NCBI GenBank assembly: GCA_019235595.1
Contig: JAFAKI010000008.1
Location: forward strand, 1 to 13,931
Direction of reading: 5' to 3'
DNA from: Mucilaginibacter sp.
Lineage (GTDB): Bacteria > Bacteroidota > Bacteroidia > Sphingobacteriales > Sphingobacteriaceae
Length of the DNA: 13,931 nt
How positions within the stretch are numbered: position 1 is the stretch's first letter; each line of letters opens with the position of its first letter. A model generated the notes under the pieces. That model did no database searches. It saw only the letters and a program-made list of their open reading frames with translations, and was not told the DNA's origin. This document shows, piece by piece, positions 1-6,848 of the stretch. The translations under genes and the position numbers were made by a program.

Positions 1-1529
1 TCAAAAAACTGGGCGTCTTCGGCATTGTCGTGTTTGTCAGAATATTTATCCAGCACTACGGCGGCATTTCCAAAGTTCTTCGGGTCAGCAACTGCATCAT
101 TTTCTTCTTCTTTTGGGTTGATGTCTGATTCGGCCTCCTCGCCCAAAAACTTACCGTAACGCAGCCGCAACAGTTTTTGATCGTTACCTAATTCATTACT
201 CCGGGTATTAAAGGCTTCCTTATTGATGCTGTCCTTATCACGCAGTAATTTTTCTGAATCGAGTATGATCTGCCGCTCACTTCTGAAAAACTCTGGTTTT
301 ACGTTCACGCCACCGATAAGCCCGTCCATACTTAACAATTGCGCCGTATCCTGCAAAGAAACGATATAGACATCGCTTCGGCTTTGCTGATGGTGGTTAT
401 CCTGCGCCTGCACATAAAAATAAAGCTCATCGCCAGGCTCCATGTTGAGGGATGGTAGGTTGATTATTCTTTGCAGATCATAATGCGGGTTTTGCCCGCT
501 AAAGGATGCTCCAAATTCAATCTTTTGCTCCTTAAATTTCACTGCCTCACCGCTTCCTTTGGCAACTGTGGTATAAATGAATGCATTGTTGATACCATAA
601 TCGTCATCCACAGCGACACTGATAGTTACACGCGGTGCTTCGCCTGCATCAATATAAGTATACTGTTGTGGCGCTTTGATGTGAATGGTTGGCGGATTAT
701 CCCGTATAACCTGCAACTGATAAAGATCAGACAGCTTGCCATCAATGCTTATCTGGTAAAACCCGGATTTGCTTATTAGTTTTTGTCCCTCATAATTATT
801 TCCATCTGTATTTTTCAGCAGGATTTTCTCACCGCTATTAAAAATCAATTGAACCTTTTTAGCTTGTACATTCAGGCTCAGTTTCCAGTTGATAGTGCTG
901 CCATCTTCAGCCTCAATAGTGAATTTGTCCTGCTCACGGGGCGCTTTGCGCGTATAAACGGGTGGTGAAATCTTTATGAGTATAGCGCTCACCTGCGGTA
1001 ATATTTTTTCGGCAATATTGTTTTTTGATGATCCGCCTACCGACGCGGACTGTTTAAGCCGTTCAATCCGCCAATCATTATGCAACCAGGTGATCTCCCA
1101 GCAAAAAACGGGCATCACCAGGAAGAACAAAATGCCTAAACGCAACCGGTAGGTAAATTGTCTTTGTATCAAAGGCACTGACCCCAAAATGCCTTCAATA
1201 TGTGTCAGTTGTATTCTCTCCAGTATATTTAAGGTCGATGGCTCTTTCAATACCAGTTCGCTGCTTTCCTCAAGATCAGGATATTTCAGGTCTAAAAAAG
1301 AGGCTATCGGTTTTGCATCAATTTCCCACCATTTGCTCAGTAGCAAACTGCAGCCGTAGATCAGCAGGAAGATCAGAACGCCCCATAACCACGAAAGGTT
1401 ATAAAGGGTATAGCCAAAGCTCCAAATCAAAGCGGCAAGAGCGGCGGCAAAAAAAACATCAGCAAGCAGCTGGCAGGTAATGTACCGTTGCCTTAAGCGG
1501 TTTATTTTATTTTTGCCGGGTTCAGCCAT
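1..1529 (-). CDS. DUF4175-like membrane protein, 3' end missing
   Basis: This frame is open from the ATG at 1529 to the left edge (509 residues seen), so the C-terminus lies outside the window. Two hydrophobic segments lie at about residues 20-40 and 47-66 and a third at about 131-150, followed by a long extracytoplasmic part with beta-rich stretches (about 180-345). It includes a DNPPTIHIKAP motif (residues 277-287) and an acidic segment near residues 445-460. The pattern (LDLKYPDLEESSEL after two membrane spans) resembles DUF4175 proteins found beside MoxR/DUF58/BatA genes in Bacteroidota; the biochemical role is unknown. The ATG overlaps the upstream BatA-type gene by 8 bases (ATGGCTGA), which argues for translational coupling and fixes the start. 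The family name is from memory, so I am fairly but not fully sure. Confidence 0.75.
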   Translation of the reverse strand, partial: MAEPGKNKINRLRQRYITCQLLADVFFAAALAALIWSFGYTLYNLSWLWGVLIFLLIYGCSLLLSKWWEIDAKPIASFLDLKYPDLEESSELVLKEPSTLNILERIQLTHIEGILGSVPLIQRQFTYRLRLGILFFLVMPVFCWEITWLHNDWRIERLKQSASVGGSSKNNIAEKILPQVSAILIKISPPVYTRKAPREQDKFTIEAEDGSTINWKLSLNVQAKKVQLIFNSGEKILLKNTDGNNYEGQKLISKSGFYQISIDGKLSDLYQLQVIRDNPPTIHIKAPQQYTYIDAGEAPRVTISVAVDDDYGINNAFIYTTVAKGSGEAVKFKEQKIEFGASFSGQNPHYDLQRIINLPSLNMEPGDELYFYVQAQDNHHQQSRSDVYIVSLQDTAQLLSMDGLIGGVNVKPEFFRSERQIILDSEKLLRDKDSINKEAFNTRSNELGNDQKLLRLRYGKFLGEEAESDINPKEEENDAVADPKNFGNAAVVLDKYSDKHDNAEDAQFF

Positions 1530-3003
1530 TTTTCGATACTGGTTTGGATGTATTGCGATGAGCCAGCCATCGTTCTGCAAAAAATATCAGCACCAGCAAC
1601 AACCATAGGTAGCGCGACAGATCAATATGTTCTGTTACCTTGCCTATTGAAACCGATCGTTCATTAGTGATGTTTGGCATTATCTGTTGATCGCTAAGAA
1701 TTCGCTTGTCGTATTTGCTATTTGGTTCCGTCGCCGGACCAATGATCAGCTTTAACAACATCTTTGGAAATTCATCGCTCCAAACCAGATCACTCCATGC
1801 CGGGTCGAAACGATTATAAAAATGATACCGGTTTTTCCCCGATTGGTTTTCCAAACTCAACACCGGGTTACCAAAGCCATCTTTCCATATGGCAAAACCT
1901 TTACGATTTCCGGTAATTGATTTGTATAAAGCAATCTTTTGATCTGACTCCGTCTCTATCCATGAATTGCTGTGGCTCGTTTTGCCATTTTCATAAACAA
2001 ACATATTATCAGATTGCAATTTTTTATTCACTGGTTTTGCTGACAACCAAAACAGCCAGTTTTGTTGTGATGGCAATTGATTTGCATCGGTATATTGTTT
2101 AACAACAGCTTTATGCCTGGTAAATTGAATGATCGACTGCAAAGCAGCCTTTAAGTAACTCGCGTCAATACTGTTTTTATCAGCATAAATTGCGAACCGC
2201 CAGGTAGAAGTATCTACAGGTATCAACTCATTAGCATTTTTTAGGCCGATGGATAATTTACCACTATCAGAACGGACAGTAAAATTGGTAGACTGGTCGC
2301 CTGAACGAATAGTGTAATTTTGATAGAAGGTGCCAGATGGGTGACTAACGCCTTCCGCCATTTCAATTGCACCGTTATTTGTAAGCCACGCTTTTGCAAT
2401 CCATGTGCTGACTGAGTCTGCAGGCGTAAAAGTTTGCCAATGGAGATTTAAAGATACCGATGGTTTTTCTCCGGTAAAATGAACTGCGCTGTTCGATGTA
2501 AGTAGATACACAGGCAGCGACGGCTTTATTTGCCCGTTCAGTTGCTGTGCCAAAGTCCAATGTGAAGCATAAGAGTTGTGATGGAGTGTTGTATCAGCCA
2601 AAACTTTATTAAAATCCGCTTTTGCAAAATCTTTGTCAAAATAATGAAATTCAAAACCTGATTTTATGAGTGAGTCGATCATCGGTTTGAATTTTTGATA
2701 AGCTTCTTTCAGGCTTGCTTTGGGGATCAGTATCCAGCCTTGGGTTTTTGAAAAATTATTATCCTGTCTCCATAGCGGCATGGTCAAAACAATGGCCAAT
2801 AAGGTCAGCAGCAAACAGCGCAGGAGCAACAAAAGCACATCATTCAGTCTTAAACTCAGACTTCTCTTTTGTGATGCTGCAGTGATTAGTGTGATGCTGC
2901 CAACCTTTAATGTTCTCCCCTTCCTTATATTCCATAGGTGGATTGCAACGGGAATACTTATCGCCGCCAATGCAAAAAACCATATGGGGTGGAGGAAAAT
3001 CAT
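1522..3003 (-). CDS. BatA-type membrane-anchored protein
   Basis: A 493-residue protein with the N-terminal double-membrane anchor of the BatA family (HPIWFFALAAISIPVAIHLW at 5-24 and a leucine-rich span at about 54-76). The loop between them has the typical basic run NIRKGRTLKVGS. Residues 80-460 would lie in the periplasm, and a last span is at about 465-481 (YLWLLLVLIFFAERW). Unlike true BatA/BatB it shows no DxSxS metal site; a strand-like WILIPK at the expected place suggests a degenerate vWA-like fold (inference). It is the third gene of the MoxR operon, 160 bases after DUF58 and overlapping the DUF4175-like gene by 8 bases. It probably acts with the MoxR ATPase and DUF58 protein in an envelope chaperone or stress complex. 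The start follows a heptamer array with no Shine-Dalgarno sequence. Confidence 0.85.
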   Translation of the reverse strand: MIFLHPIWFFALAAISIPVAIHLWNIRKGRTLKVGSITLITAASQKRSLSLRLNDVLLLLLRCLLLTLLAIVLTMPLWRQDNNFSKTQGWILIPKASLKEAYQKFKPMIDSLIKSGFEFHYFDKDFAKADFNKVLADTTLHHNSYASHWTLAQQLNGQIKPSLPVYLLTSNSAVHFTGEKPSVSLNLHWQTFTPADSVSTWIAKAWLTNNGAIEMAEGVSHPSGTFYQNYTIRSGDQSTNFTVRSDSGKLSIGLKNANELIPVDTSTWRFAIYADKNSIDASYLKAALQSIIQFTRHKAVVKQYTDANQLPSQQNWLFWLSAKPVNKKLQSDNMFVYENGKTSHSNSWIETESDQKIALYKSITGNRKGFAIWKDGFGNPVLSLENQSGKNRYHFYNRFDPAWSDLVWSDEFPKMLLKLIIGPATEPNSKYDKRILSDQQIMPNITNERSVSIGKVTEHIDLSRYLWLLLVLIFFAERWLAHRNTSKPVSKNG

Positions 3004-3009
3004 TGATTT

Positions 3010-3058
3010 GGTGAATGGTGAGTGGTGACCGGTGAATAGTCAATGGTGAATGGTGAAT
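3010..3058. repeat. Heptamer tandem array upstream of the BatA-type start
   Basis: Seven consecutive 7-base units fit in register: GGTGAAT, GGTGAGT, GGTGACC, GGTGAAT, AGTCAAT, GGTGAAT, GGTGAAT. On the minus strand, which is transcribed here, the unit reads ATTCACC. The array ends 6 bases before the ATG of the BatA-type gene, so it forms the leader and would-be ribosome-binding region of that gene. Apparent short proteins across it (for example 2840-3076 minus and 3050-3280 plus) are translations of the repeats. Confidence 0.9.
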
Positions 3059-3090
3059 GGCCTGTTTCGGTCGCATTTTCTGGAATACAA

Positions 3091-3160
3091 TTCGCCTTTA
3101 TTCTTTCAGCTTTTAGCTTTAACCTTTCAACTCTCACCTTTATCCTTTTGCCTTCAACCT
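3091..3160. repeat. Pyrimidine-rich heptamer array after the DUF58 stop
   Basis: Ten 7-base units in perfect register: TTCGCCT, TTATTCT, TTCAGCT, TTTAGCT, TTAACCT, TTCAACT, CTCACCT, TTATCCT, TTTGCCT, TCAACCT. The ends of the unit (TT...CT) are kept and the middle varies. On the transcribed minus strand this becomes a purine-rich AGGnnAA-like series, starting 3 bases after the DUF58 stop codon. With the 3010-3058 array it fills nearly the whole gap between the two genes, leaving only about 32 ordinary bases (3059-3090). Confidence 0.88.
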
Positions 3161-3163
3161 TCA

Positions 3164-4042
3164 TTAGCCTTTATTTCGTTGTACCAGAAAATCCCTCAGG
3201 GCTTCATCGAGGGGTTGACTGATGCTGATCATCCGGTAAAAAATTCTTTTTCCAAGCAATTGCATCCTGATCACCGATAAATGCTTCTCCAATGCCTCTT
3301 TGTACTCCTCCTTTGCTTGTTTTGCATCGATAGCGATTGCTTCACCGGTTTCCAGGTCTTCCAGAGCGCCGTAGCCTTCAAAATTAAAGTCGAGTTCGTT
3401 CTGTCCCATTAAATGAAAAACAATGATCTCATGTTTTAGTGCTGAAAGGGAATCCAGTAAACGGCTAATCTCGTCATCAGCCTGGTACATATCCGTAATA
3501 AACACCAGCAACTCTTTTCGCCCTGATCCGGCAAACAGCTCTTTGTAATGAATTGGCTGCGTAAATTTTCCAGCAGGTTGTACCTGATCCAGTTGATAAA
3601 ACAATCGCTGCAAGTGCTGAGGATCTGCTTTTGATGCAAGGGAAAACAATTGGCCATTAGCCAGAGTGTACAATCCCACCGAATCGCCTTGTGAGTTCGC
3701 CAGATAAGCCAGCGATGCTGCGAGATACCGAGCGTAATCTATCTTTTTAATCCCATTATTATCTTTATGGTTCATCGAGGCGCTCGCATCTATCAGAAAC
3801 CTGACGGATATACTTGTCTCGATCTCTGACTCACGGATATAGTACCTATCGGACCGTGCGTACATTTTCCAATCCAACCATCTTAAATCATCTCCCGGCT
3901 GGTAACTACGGTACTGACTAAACTCCAACCCCGGGCCTTTCACCGTACTCTTATTCAAACCAATCATAAAGCCATCAACAACAGTTTTCGCCAGCAAAGG
4001 CAAATTCTTAATCGTCATCAATACTTTTGGATTGAGTTGCAT
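3164..4042 (-). CDS. DUF58 protein with vWA-type metal site
   Basis: A 292-residue soluble protein of the DUF58 family, whose members are nearly always paired with MoxR ATPases. The family signature is clear at residues 40-63: YRSYQPGDDLRWLDWKMYAR. The metal-ion-dependent adhesion site of the vWA fold is seen as DASAS at 85-89, with the expected strands around it (FLIDASASM, later LLVFITDMY). There is no membrane span, and the length is normal for the short form of the family. It lies second in the operon, 79 bases after the MoxR gene. By analogy to other MoxR/vWA pairs, the ATPase would remodel or load a target through this protein; the target is unknown. Repeat arrays abut both the start (4042) and the stop (3164) of this gene. 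Confidence 0.93.
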   Translation of the reverse strand: MQLNPKVLMTIKNLPLLAKTVVDGFMIGLNKSTVKGPGLEFSQYRSYQPGDDLRWLDWKMYARSDRYYIRESEIETSISVRFLIDASASMNHKDNNGIKKIDYARYLAASLAYLANSQGDSVGLYTLANGQLFSLASKADPQHLQRLFYQLDQVQPAGKFTQPIHYKELFAGSGRKELLVFITDMYQADDEISRLLDSLSALKHEIIVFHLMGQNELDFNFEGYGALEDLETGEAIAIDAKQAKEEYKEALEKHLSVIRMQLLGKRIFYRMISISQPLDEALRDFLVQRNKG

Positions 4043-4092
4043 GATTTTTTGATTTCGAGTTTCGGATTTTCGATTTCGGATTTATTTGATTT
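4043..4092. repeat. GATTTCG heptamer array touching the DUF58 start
   Basis: Five clean 7-base units run from 4051 to 4085: GATTTCG, AGTTTCG, GATTTTC, GATTTCG, GATTTAT. A related GATTTTTT precedes them and TTGATTT follows. The first base of the array is next to the DUF58 ATG, so on the minus strand the repeat (CGAAATC) is the immediate leader of that gene. It takes up most of the 79-base gap between the MoxR and DUF58 genes. Confidence 0.85.
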
Positions 4093-4121
4093 ACAACACC
4101 GGCAGCCTTGTGCCCTCCGCA

Positions 4122-5117
4122 CTATATCGGGCTCACACGTTCTATTGCCTGCAGCAATTCTGCTGTTACCCTATCTGTTGTGATATTTTCGGCTTCCGCT
4201 TTAAAATTGAGCAATATTCTGTGCCGTAAAACCGGGGCTGCCATGGTTTCCAAATCTTCCATGATAACGGAATATCTGCCCTTTAACAACGCTCTGGCTT
4301 TTGCGGTCAAAATTAATGCCTGCCCTGCGCGCGGGCCAGCCCCCCATCTCACCCACTCTTTTATATAATCTACATCGGTTGTGTCCGGACGAGTGGCCCG
4401 TATCAACTGACTTACATATCTTATCAGATCTTCGCTGATATTCACCTGTCGGACCAGCGCCTGTGCCTGTAAAATCTCTTGTGCTGAAATAACTGTTTCT
4501 ACATCCGCTTTTTGCGAACCCGTGGTACGGTTCAGCACCTCAAATTCTTCCTCCGCTGTAGGGTAACCGATTTTCACTAACAGCAGGAAACGGTCCAGCT
4601 GTGCTTCAGGGAGCGGGTAAGTACCGGCCTGTTCGATCGGGTTCTGCGTAGCGAGAATAAAGAACGGCCTGTCGAGCGGGTAGGTTTCTCCGCCGTAAGT
4701 CACCTCAAATTCCTGCATAGCTTCGAGCAATGCAGATTGTGTTTTTGGGGGTGTCCGGTTGATCTCATCGGCCAAAATAATATTGGCAAACAACGGCCCC
4801 TTATTGAACTTAAAAAAACGCTTGCCGGTAGTATGATCTTCTTCCAAAATCTCCGTGCCGATAATATCTGTCGGCATCAGATCAGGTGTAAATTGTATGC
4901 GCCTGAACGACAAATGCAAGGCCTGCGACATGGTTTTCACGATCAGCGTTTTCGCCAGTCCGGGTACGCCTTCCAGCAGGCAATGCCCGCCTGCAAGGAA
5001 CGCAACCAGCAATTCGTCCAGTATGTGATCCTGCCCAACAATTACCTTCTGTATTTCGGCTTTTAGCTGAGGCAATTTGGAGAGGAGCATTTTTATGTCT
5101 TTTTCCGTCAGTTCCAA
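4122..5117 (-). CDS. MoxR-family AAA+ ATPase
   Basis: A 331-residue cytoplasmic AAA+ ATPase of the MoxR family. Walker A is GVPGLAKT (residues 50-57), Walker B is IILADEINR (113-121, D117 and E118), sensor 1 is ATQNP (156-160), followed by LPEAQLDRF, a hallmark of the family; WGAGPRAGQAL near residue 260-270 is the sensor 2 region. Length is typical. It is first in the operon with DUF58, BatA-type and DUF4175-like genes, and is probably the motor of that system. The start is uncertain. The frame opens after a TAA at 5139-5141 and has no ATG before residue 10 of the reading used here, so translation begins at the TTG at 5117 or the ATG at 5088-5090. TTG is preferred because it keeps a full N-terminal helix. 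Confidence 0.95.
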   Translation of the reverse strand: MELTEKDIKMLLSKLPQLKAEIQKVIVGQDHILDELLVAFLAGGHCLLEGVPGLAKTLIVKTMSQALHLSFRRIQFTPDLMPTDIIGTEILEEDHTTGKRFFKFNKGPLFANIILADEINRTPPKTQSALLEAMQEFEVTYGGETYPLDRPFFILATQNPIEQAGTYPLPEAQLDRFLLLVKIGYPTAEEEFEVLNRTTGSQKADVETVISAQEILQAQALVRQVNISEDLIRYVSQLIRATRPDTTDVDYIKEWVRWGAGPRAGQALILTAKARALLKGRYSVIMEDLETMAAPVLRHRILLNFKAEAENITTDRVTAELLQAIERVSPI

Positions 5118-5434
5118 GGTTATTAGTTTGATGCTAATTTAATACACAATCGCATATTTGACTCACCCGGTCATTGCTTCGCTCGACCCCCCTCTCTACG
5201 GCAAGCCGTAAAGAGGGGATTTATTTGCTTTTTCACCCTCTTTTCGCGTAGCGAAGAGAGGGGCGACCAGCGACTGAACGCAGTCGGGGCGAGTTAACAA
5301 CACAAGATATTACCCTTTTGCTTAAATACCATGCGTTTTTATCAAAAATCAAATAAAGTATCCAAAACTTTACCGCGCTCACAAACAAAAGTGAGTTTCG
5401 CATAAAATTTTGTACTACTTTTAAATTTTCAATA
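5118..5434. other. Divergent intergenic region
   Basis: This 317-base gap separates the minus-strand MoxR operon from the plus-strand DUF4159 gene and must hold both promoters. Its middle is the hairpin-rich element at 5159-5296, leaving only about 41 bases for the MoxR promoter and 138 AT-rich bases for the DUF4159 promoter. A small hairpin CTCAC (5378-5382)/GTGAG (5391-5395) with an A-rich 8-base loop lies 40 bases before DUF4159. No perfect TAnnTTTG box was found on either side. The apparent minus-strand ORF 5233-5463 is a translation of the element. Confidence 0.7.
5159..5296. repeat. REP/MITE-like multi-hairpin element
   Basis: A compact 138-base element bounded by imperfect terminal inverted repeats: TGACTCACCC (5159-5168) and GGGCGAGTTA (5287-5296), 8 of 10 complementary. 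Inside are three hairpins. The first is 5189-5218, 14 pairs with one mismatch and an AA loop. The second is 5236-5262, 12 pairs including one G-U, with a GTA loop. The third is 5271-5286, CGACTG/CAGTCG with an AACG loop. GC content is far above the flanks. It encodes no protein and has no nearby transposase, so it would have to be moved in trans if it is mobile. I believe similar GC-rich elements recur in this family of bacteria, but copy number cannot be judged from one window. Confidence 0.75.
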
Positions 5435-6061
5435 ATGTCGTTCGTATCAAAGTTTACTTTCATGCGGTTTAGCTATCACTCAGGCGACTGGGATACCGAT
5501 CAGCGTATGCCGTCAAACCTGCTCAACTCTTTATTGGAGTACACCACTATCCCTTTCGATCCGCATGAAAAAGTGATACCGCTGAGTAGCAATGATATTT
5601 TTTCTTACCCCTTTGCTTATATCAGCGGGCATAAACTGGTGCAGTTTGATGCGCAGGAACGTTCCAACTTTAAAAAATATGTTCAGAACGGAGGCTTTGT
5701 TTTTGCTGATGACTGCAATCATGACATTGACGGTCTTTTTGCCAAATCATTTGAGGCACAAATGGCCGCCCTTTTTGGACCAACGGCATTAAAGAAAATA
5801 CCTAACAACCATAAAATCTATCATTCTTTTTTCAGCTTTGATAAAGGTCCGCCGACAACCTCATTTGAGCTGAATGGCTGGGGCGACGACCTGGTACACG
5901 ATTACCTGAAAGCCATCGAGATCAATGGGCGGATAGGCGTTTTGTACAGTAATAAGGACTACGGTTGCGAGTGGGACTATGATTACCGCAATAAGCGTTT
6001 CCTGGCTGAAGACAATACCAAGTTTGGGGTGAATATTATTATGTATGCTTTGAACTCATAG
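5435..6061 (+). CDS. DUF4159-family protein
   Basis: A 208-residue soluble protein of the DUF4159 family. Marks of the family are the start FTFMRFSYHSGDWD (residues 7-20), NLLNSLLEY, the central GGFVFADDCNHDIDG (near 86-100) and a final short helix with NIIMYALNS. The fold resembles class I glutamine amidotransferase-like domains, but no catalytic Cys-His pair is evident; the function is unknown. DUF4159 genes are commonly found with MoxR/DUF58/BatA genes. Here it is divergent from that operon across a shared promoter gap, which suggests a common process. The first ATG (5435) is chosen; a second ATG at residue 10 (5462) would also keep the SGDWD motif and cannot be excluded. No signal peptide is visible. 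The next gene begins 51 bases on, so the two may be co-transcribed. Confidence 0.88.
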   Translation: MSFVSKFTFMRFSYHSGDWDTDQRMPSNLLNSLLEYTTIPFDPHEKVIPLSSNDIFSYPFAYISGHKLVQFDAQERSNFKKYVQNGGFVFADDCNHDIDGLFAKSFEAQMAALFGPTALKKIPNNHKIYHSFFSFDKGPPTTSFELNGWGDDLVHDYLKAIEINGRIGVLYSNKDYGCEWDYDYRNKRFLAEDNTKFGVNIIMYALNS

Positions 6062-6112
6062 CCCGATTTTTATTTGCGATAAAGTGTTATCTTTCAGAAA
6101 CAATTATCACAA

Positions 6113-6739
6113 ATGCTAAACACCTATTACCTTATCGAGAATGGCCAGCAAACCGGTCCGTTTTCGCATCATGAATTAATGGACCGTGGTCTTCATGCCG
6201 AAGAACTAGTGCTTTCGCCCATCACTAATCAGTGGGAAAGCGCCGCTGCCATGTTTGAATTTGCAGATTATTTTGAATCCCAGGGCATTTATTATCCAAC
6301 TCCTGCAATTCTTGCCAATTTCTGGTGGCGGGTACTGGCGTACATTATTGACTATATGATATATTACATACTCATATTCTTATTTGGGGTTGTTTTAGGG
6401 CTTATATCGGTATATACCGGTAATCATTGGTTCGATTCGGGCTTCGACTATGACACCAACCTGGGTTTAAAATTGATCTCCGTACTGGTTTTCTTTTTTT
6501 ATCACGCCACTTTTGAATCAAGCCGCTTGCAGGGGAGTATAGGCAAGGTTGTTTGCAGGCTTAAGGTTGTAAACGCTGCCGGCGAACGAATTTCGTTTGG
6601 AACAGCGCTGGCCCGGAATTTCGCCAAGATATTGTCCAGCTTGTTATGCGGATTAGGTTTTCTCATGGTTTTGTGGAACGATAAAAAGCAAGCCTGGCAC
6701 GATCAGCTTGCCAAAACCTTTATTATCAGGAAGCCATAG
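6113..6739 (+). CDS. GYF_2-RDD membrane protein (copy 1)
   Basis: A 208-residue protein with an N-terminal GYF_2 domain (about 4-50: YYLIENGQQTGPFSHHEL) followed by an RDD membrane domain (about 68-206). RDD marks are the first span starting WWRVLAYIID (R73, D80), a second span at about 119-134, the loop GKVVCRLKV...FGTALARNFAK with R168, and a re-entry or third span at about 173-188. The C-terminus ends WHDQLAKTFII, also typical. RDD proteins are linked with transport or envelope roles and GYF_2 with peptide binding; the exact job is not known. A second protein of the same build lies at 9895-10500 in opposite orientation, on the other side of tldDE. A terminator follows 4 bases after the stop. 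Confidence 0.9.
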   Translation: MLNTYYLIENGQQTGPFSHHELMDRGLHAEELVLSPITNQWESAAAMFEFADYFESQGIYYPTPAILANFWWRVLAYIIDYMIYYILIFLFGVVLGLISVYTGNHWFDSGFDYDTNLGLKLISVLVFFFYHATFESSRLQGSIGKVVCRLKVVNAAGERISFGTALARNFAKILSSLLCGLGFLMVLWNDKKQAWHDQLAKTFIIRKP

Positions 6740-6743
6740 ACCC

Positions 6744-6766
6744 ATCACCCCAATAGGGTGATTTTT
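6744..6766 (+). terminator. Intrinsic terminator after GYF_2-RDD copy 1
   Basis: A perfect 7-base stem, ATCACCC (6744-6750) with GGGTGAT (6756-6762), and a 5-base loop. It is followed at once by a run of T. It sits 4 bases after the stop codon of the preceding gene and before the tldD leader, so it should separate the DUF4159-RDD unit from tldDE. Confidence 0.8.
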
Positions 6767-6821
6767 CACTAAAATCCTGATTTTATTTTCATTAGGTTTT
6801 CATATTCCTAAAGCCTATTTA

Positions 6822-6829
6822 TATCTTTA
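6822..6829 (+). promoter_or_regulatory. Possible -7 box for tldD
   Basis: TATCTTTA matches the Bacteroidota consensus TAnnTTTG in all fixed positions but the last, and lies 20 bases before the tldD start. The bases about 21 upstream (TTTT at 6797-6800) are only a poor -33 TTTG. A start site here would leave a very short leader. Weak evidence, kept because a terminator upstream means tldD needs its own promoter. Confidence 0.25.
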
Positions 6830-6848
6830 GTTACTAATAATTACTGAC

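Noticed and set aside
471..1480. Plus-strand frames at 471-779, 783-968 and 1202-1480
   Set aside because: They lie antisense to a continuous 509-codon minus-strand frame with clear membrane spans and a DUF4175-like pattern, and show no family features of their own.
3010..3058. CRISPR array
   Set aside because: Units are 7 bases with no spacers, far below the repeat and spacer sizes of CRISPR, and no cas genes are present.
2840..3280. Short frames 2840-3076 (minus) and 3050-3280 (plus)
   Set aside because: They are mostly translations of the heptamer arrays and of the ends of real genes; the His-Ser-Pro-Leu-Thr-Ile repeats come from the DNA repeat.
5416..5423. -7 box TACTTTTA before DUF4159
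   Set aside because: One mismatch, no -33 partner at proper distance, and it would leave a leader of only a few bases for the chosen start.
5233..5463. 76-codon minus-strand frame
   Set aside because: Its C-terminal half is the hairpin element read as protein; its N-terminal half overlaps the DUF4159 start on the other strand.
6073..6095. Promoter TTTG and TATCTTTC before the first RDD gene
   Set aside because: The gap between the two parts is about 11 bases, too short for the usual spacing, and the last base of the -7 box differs.
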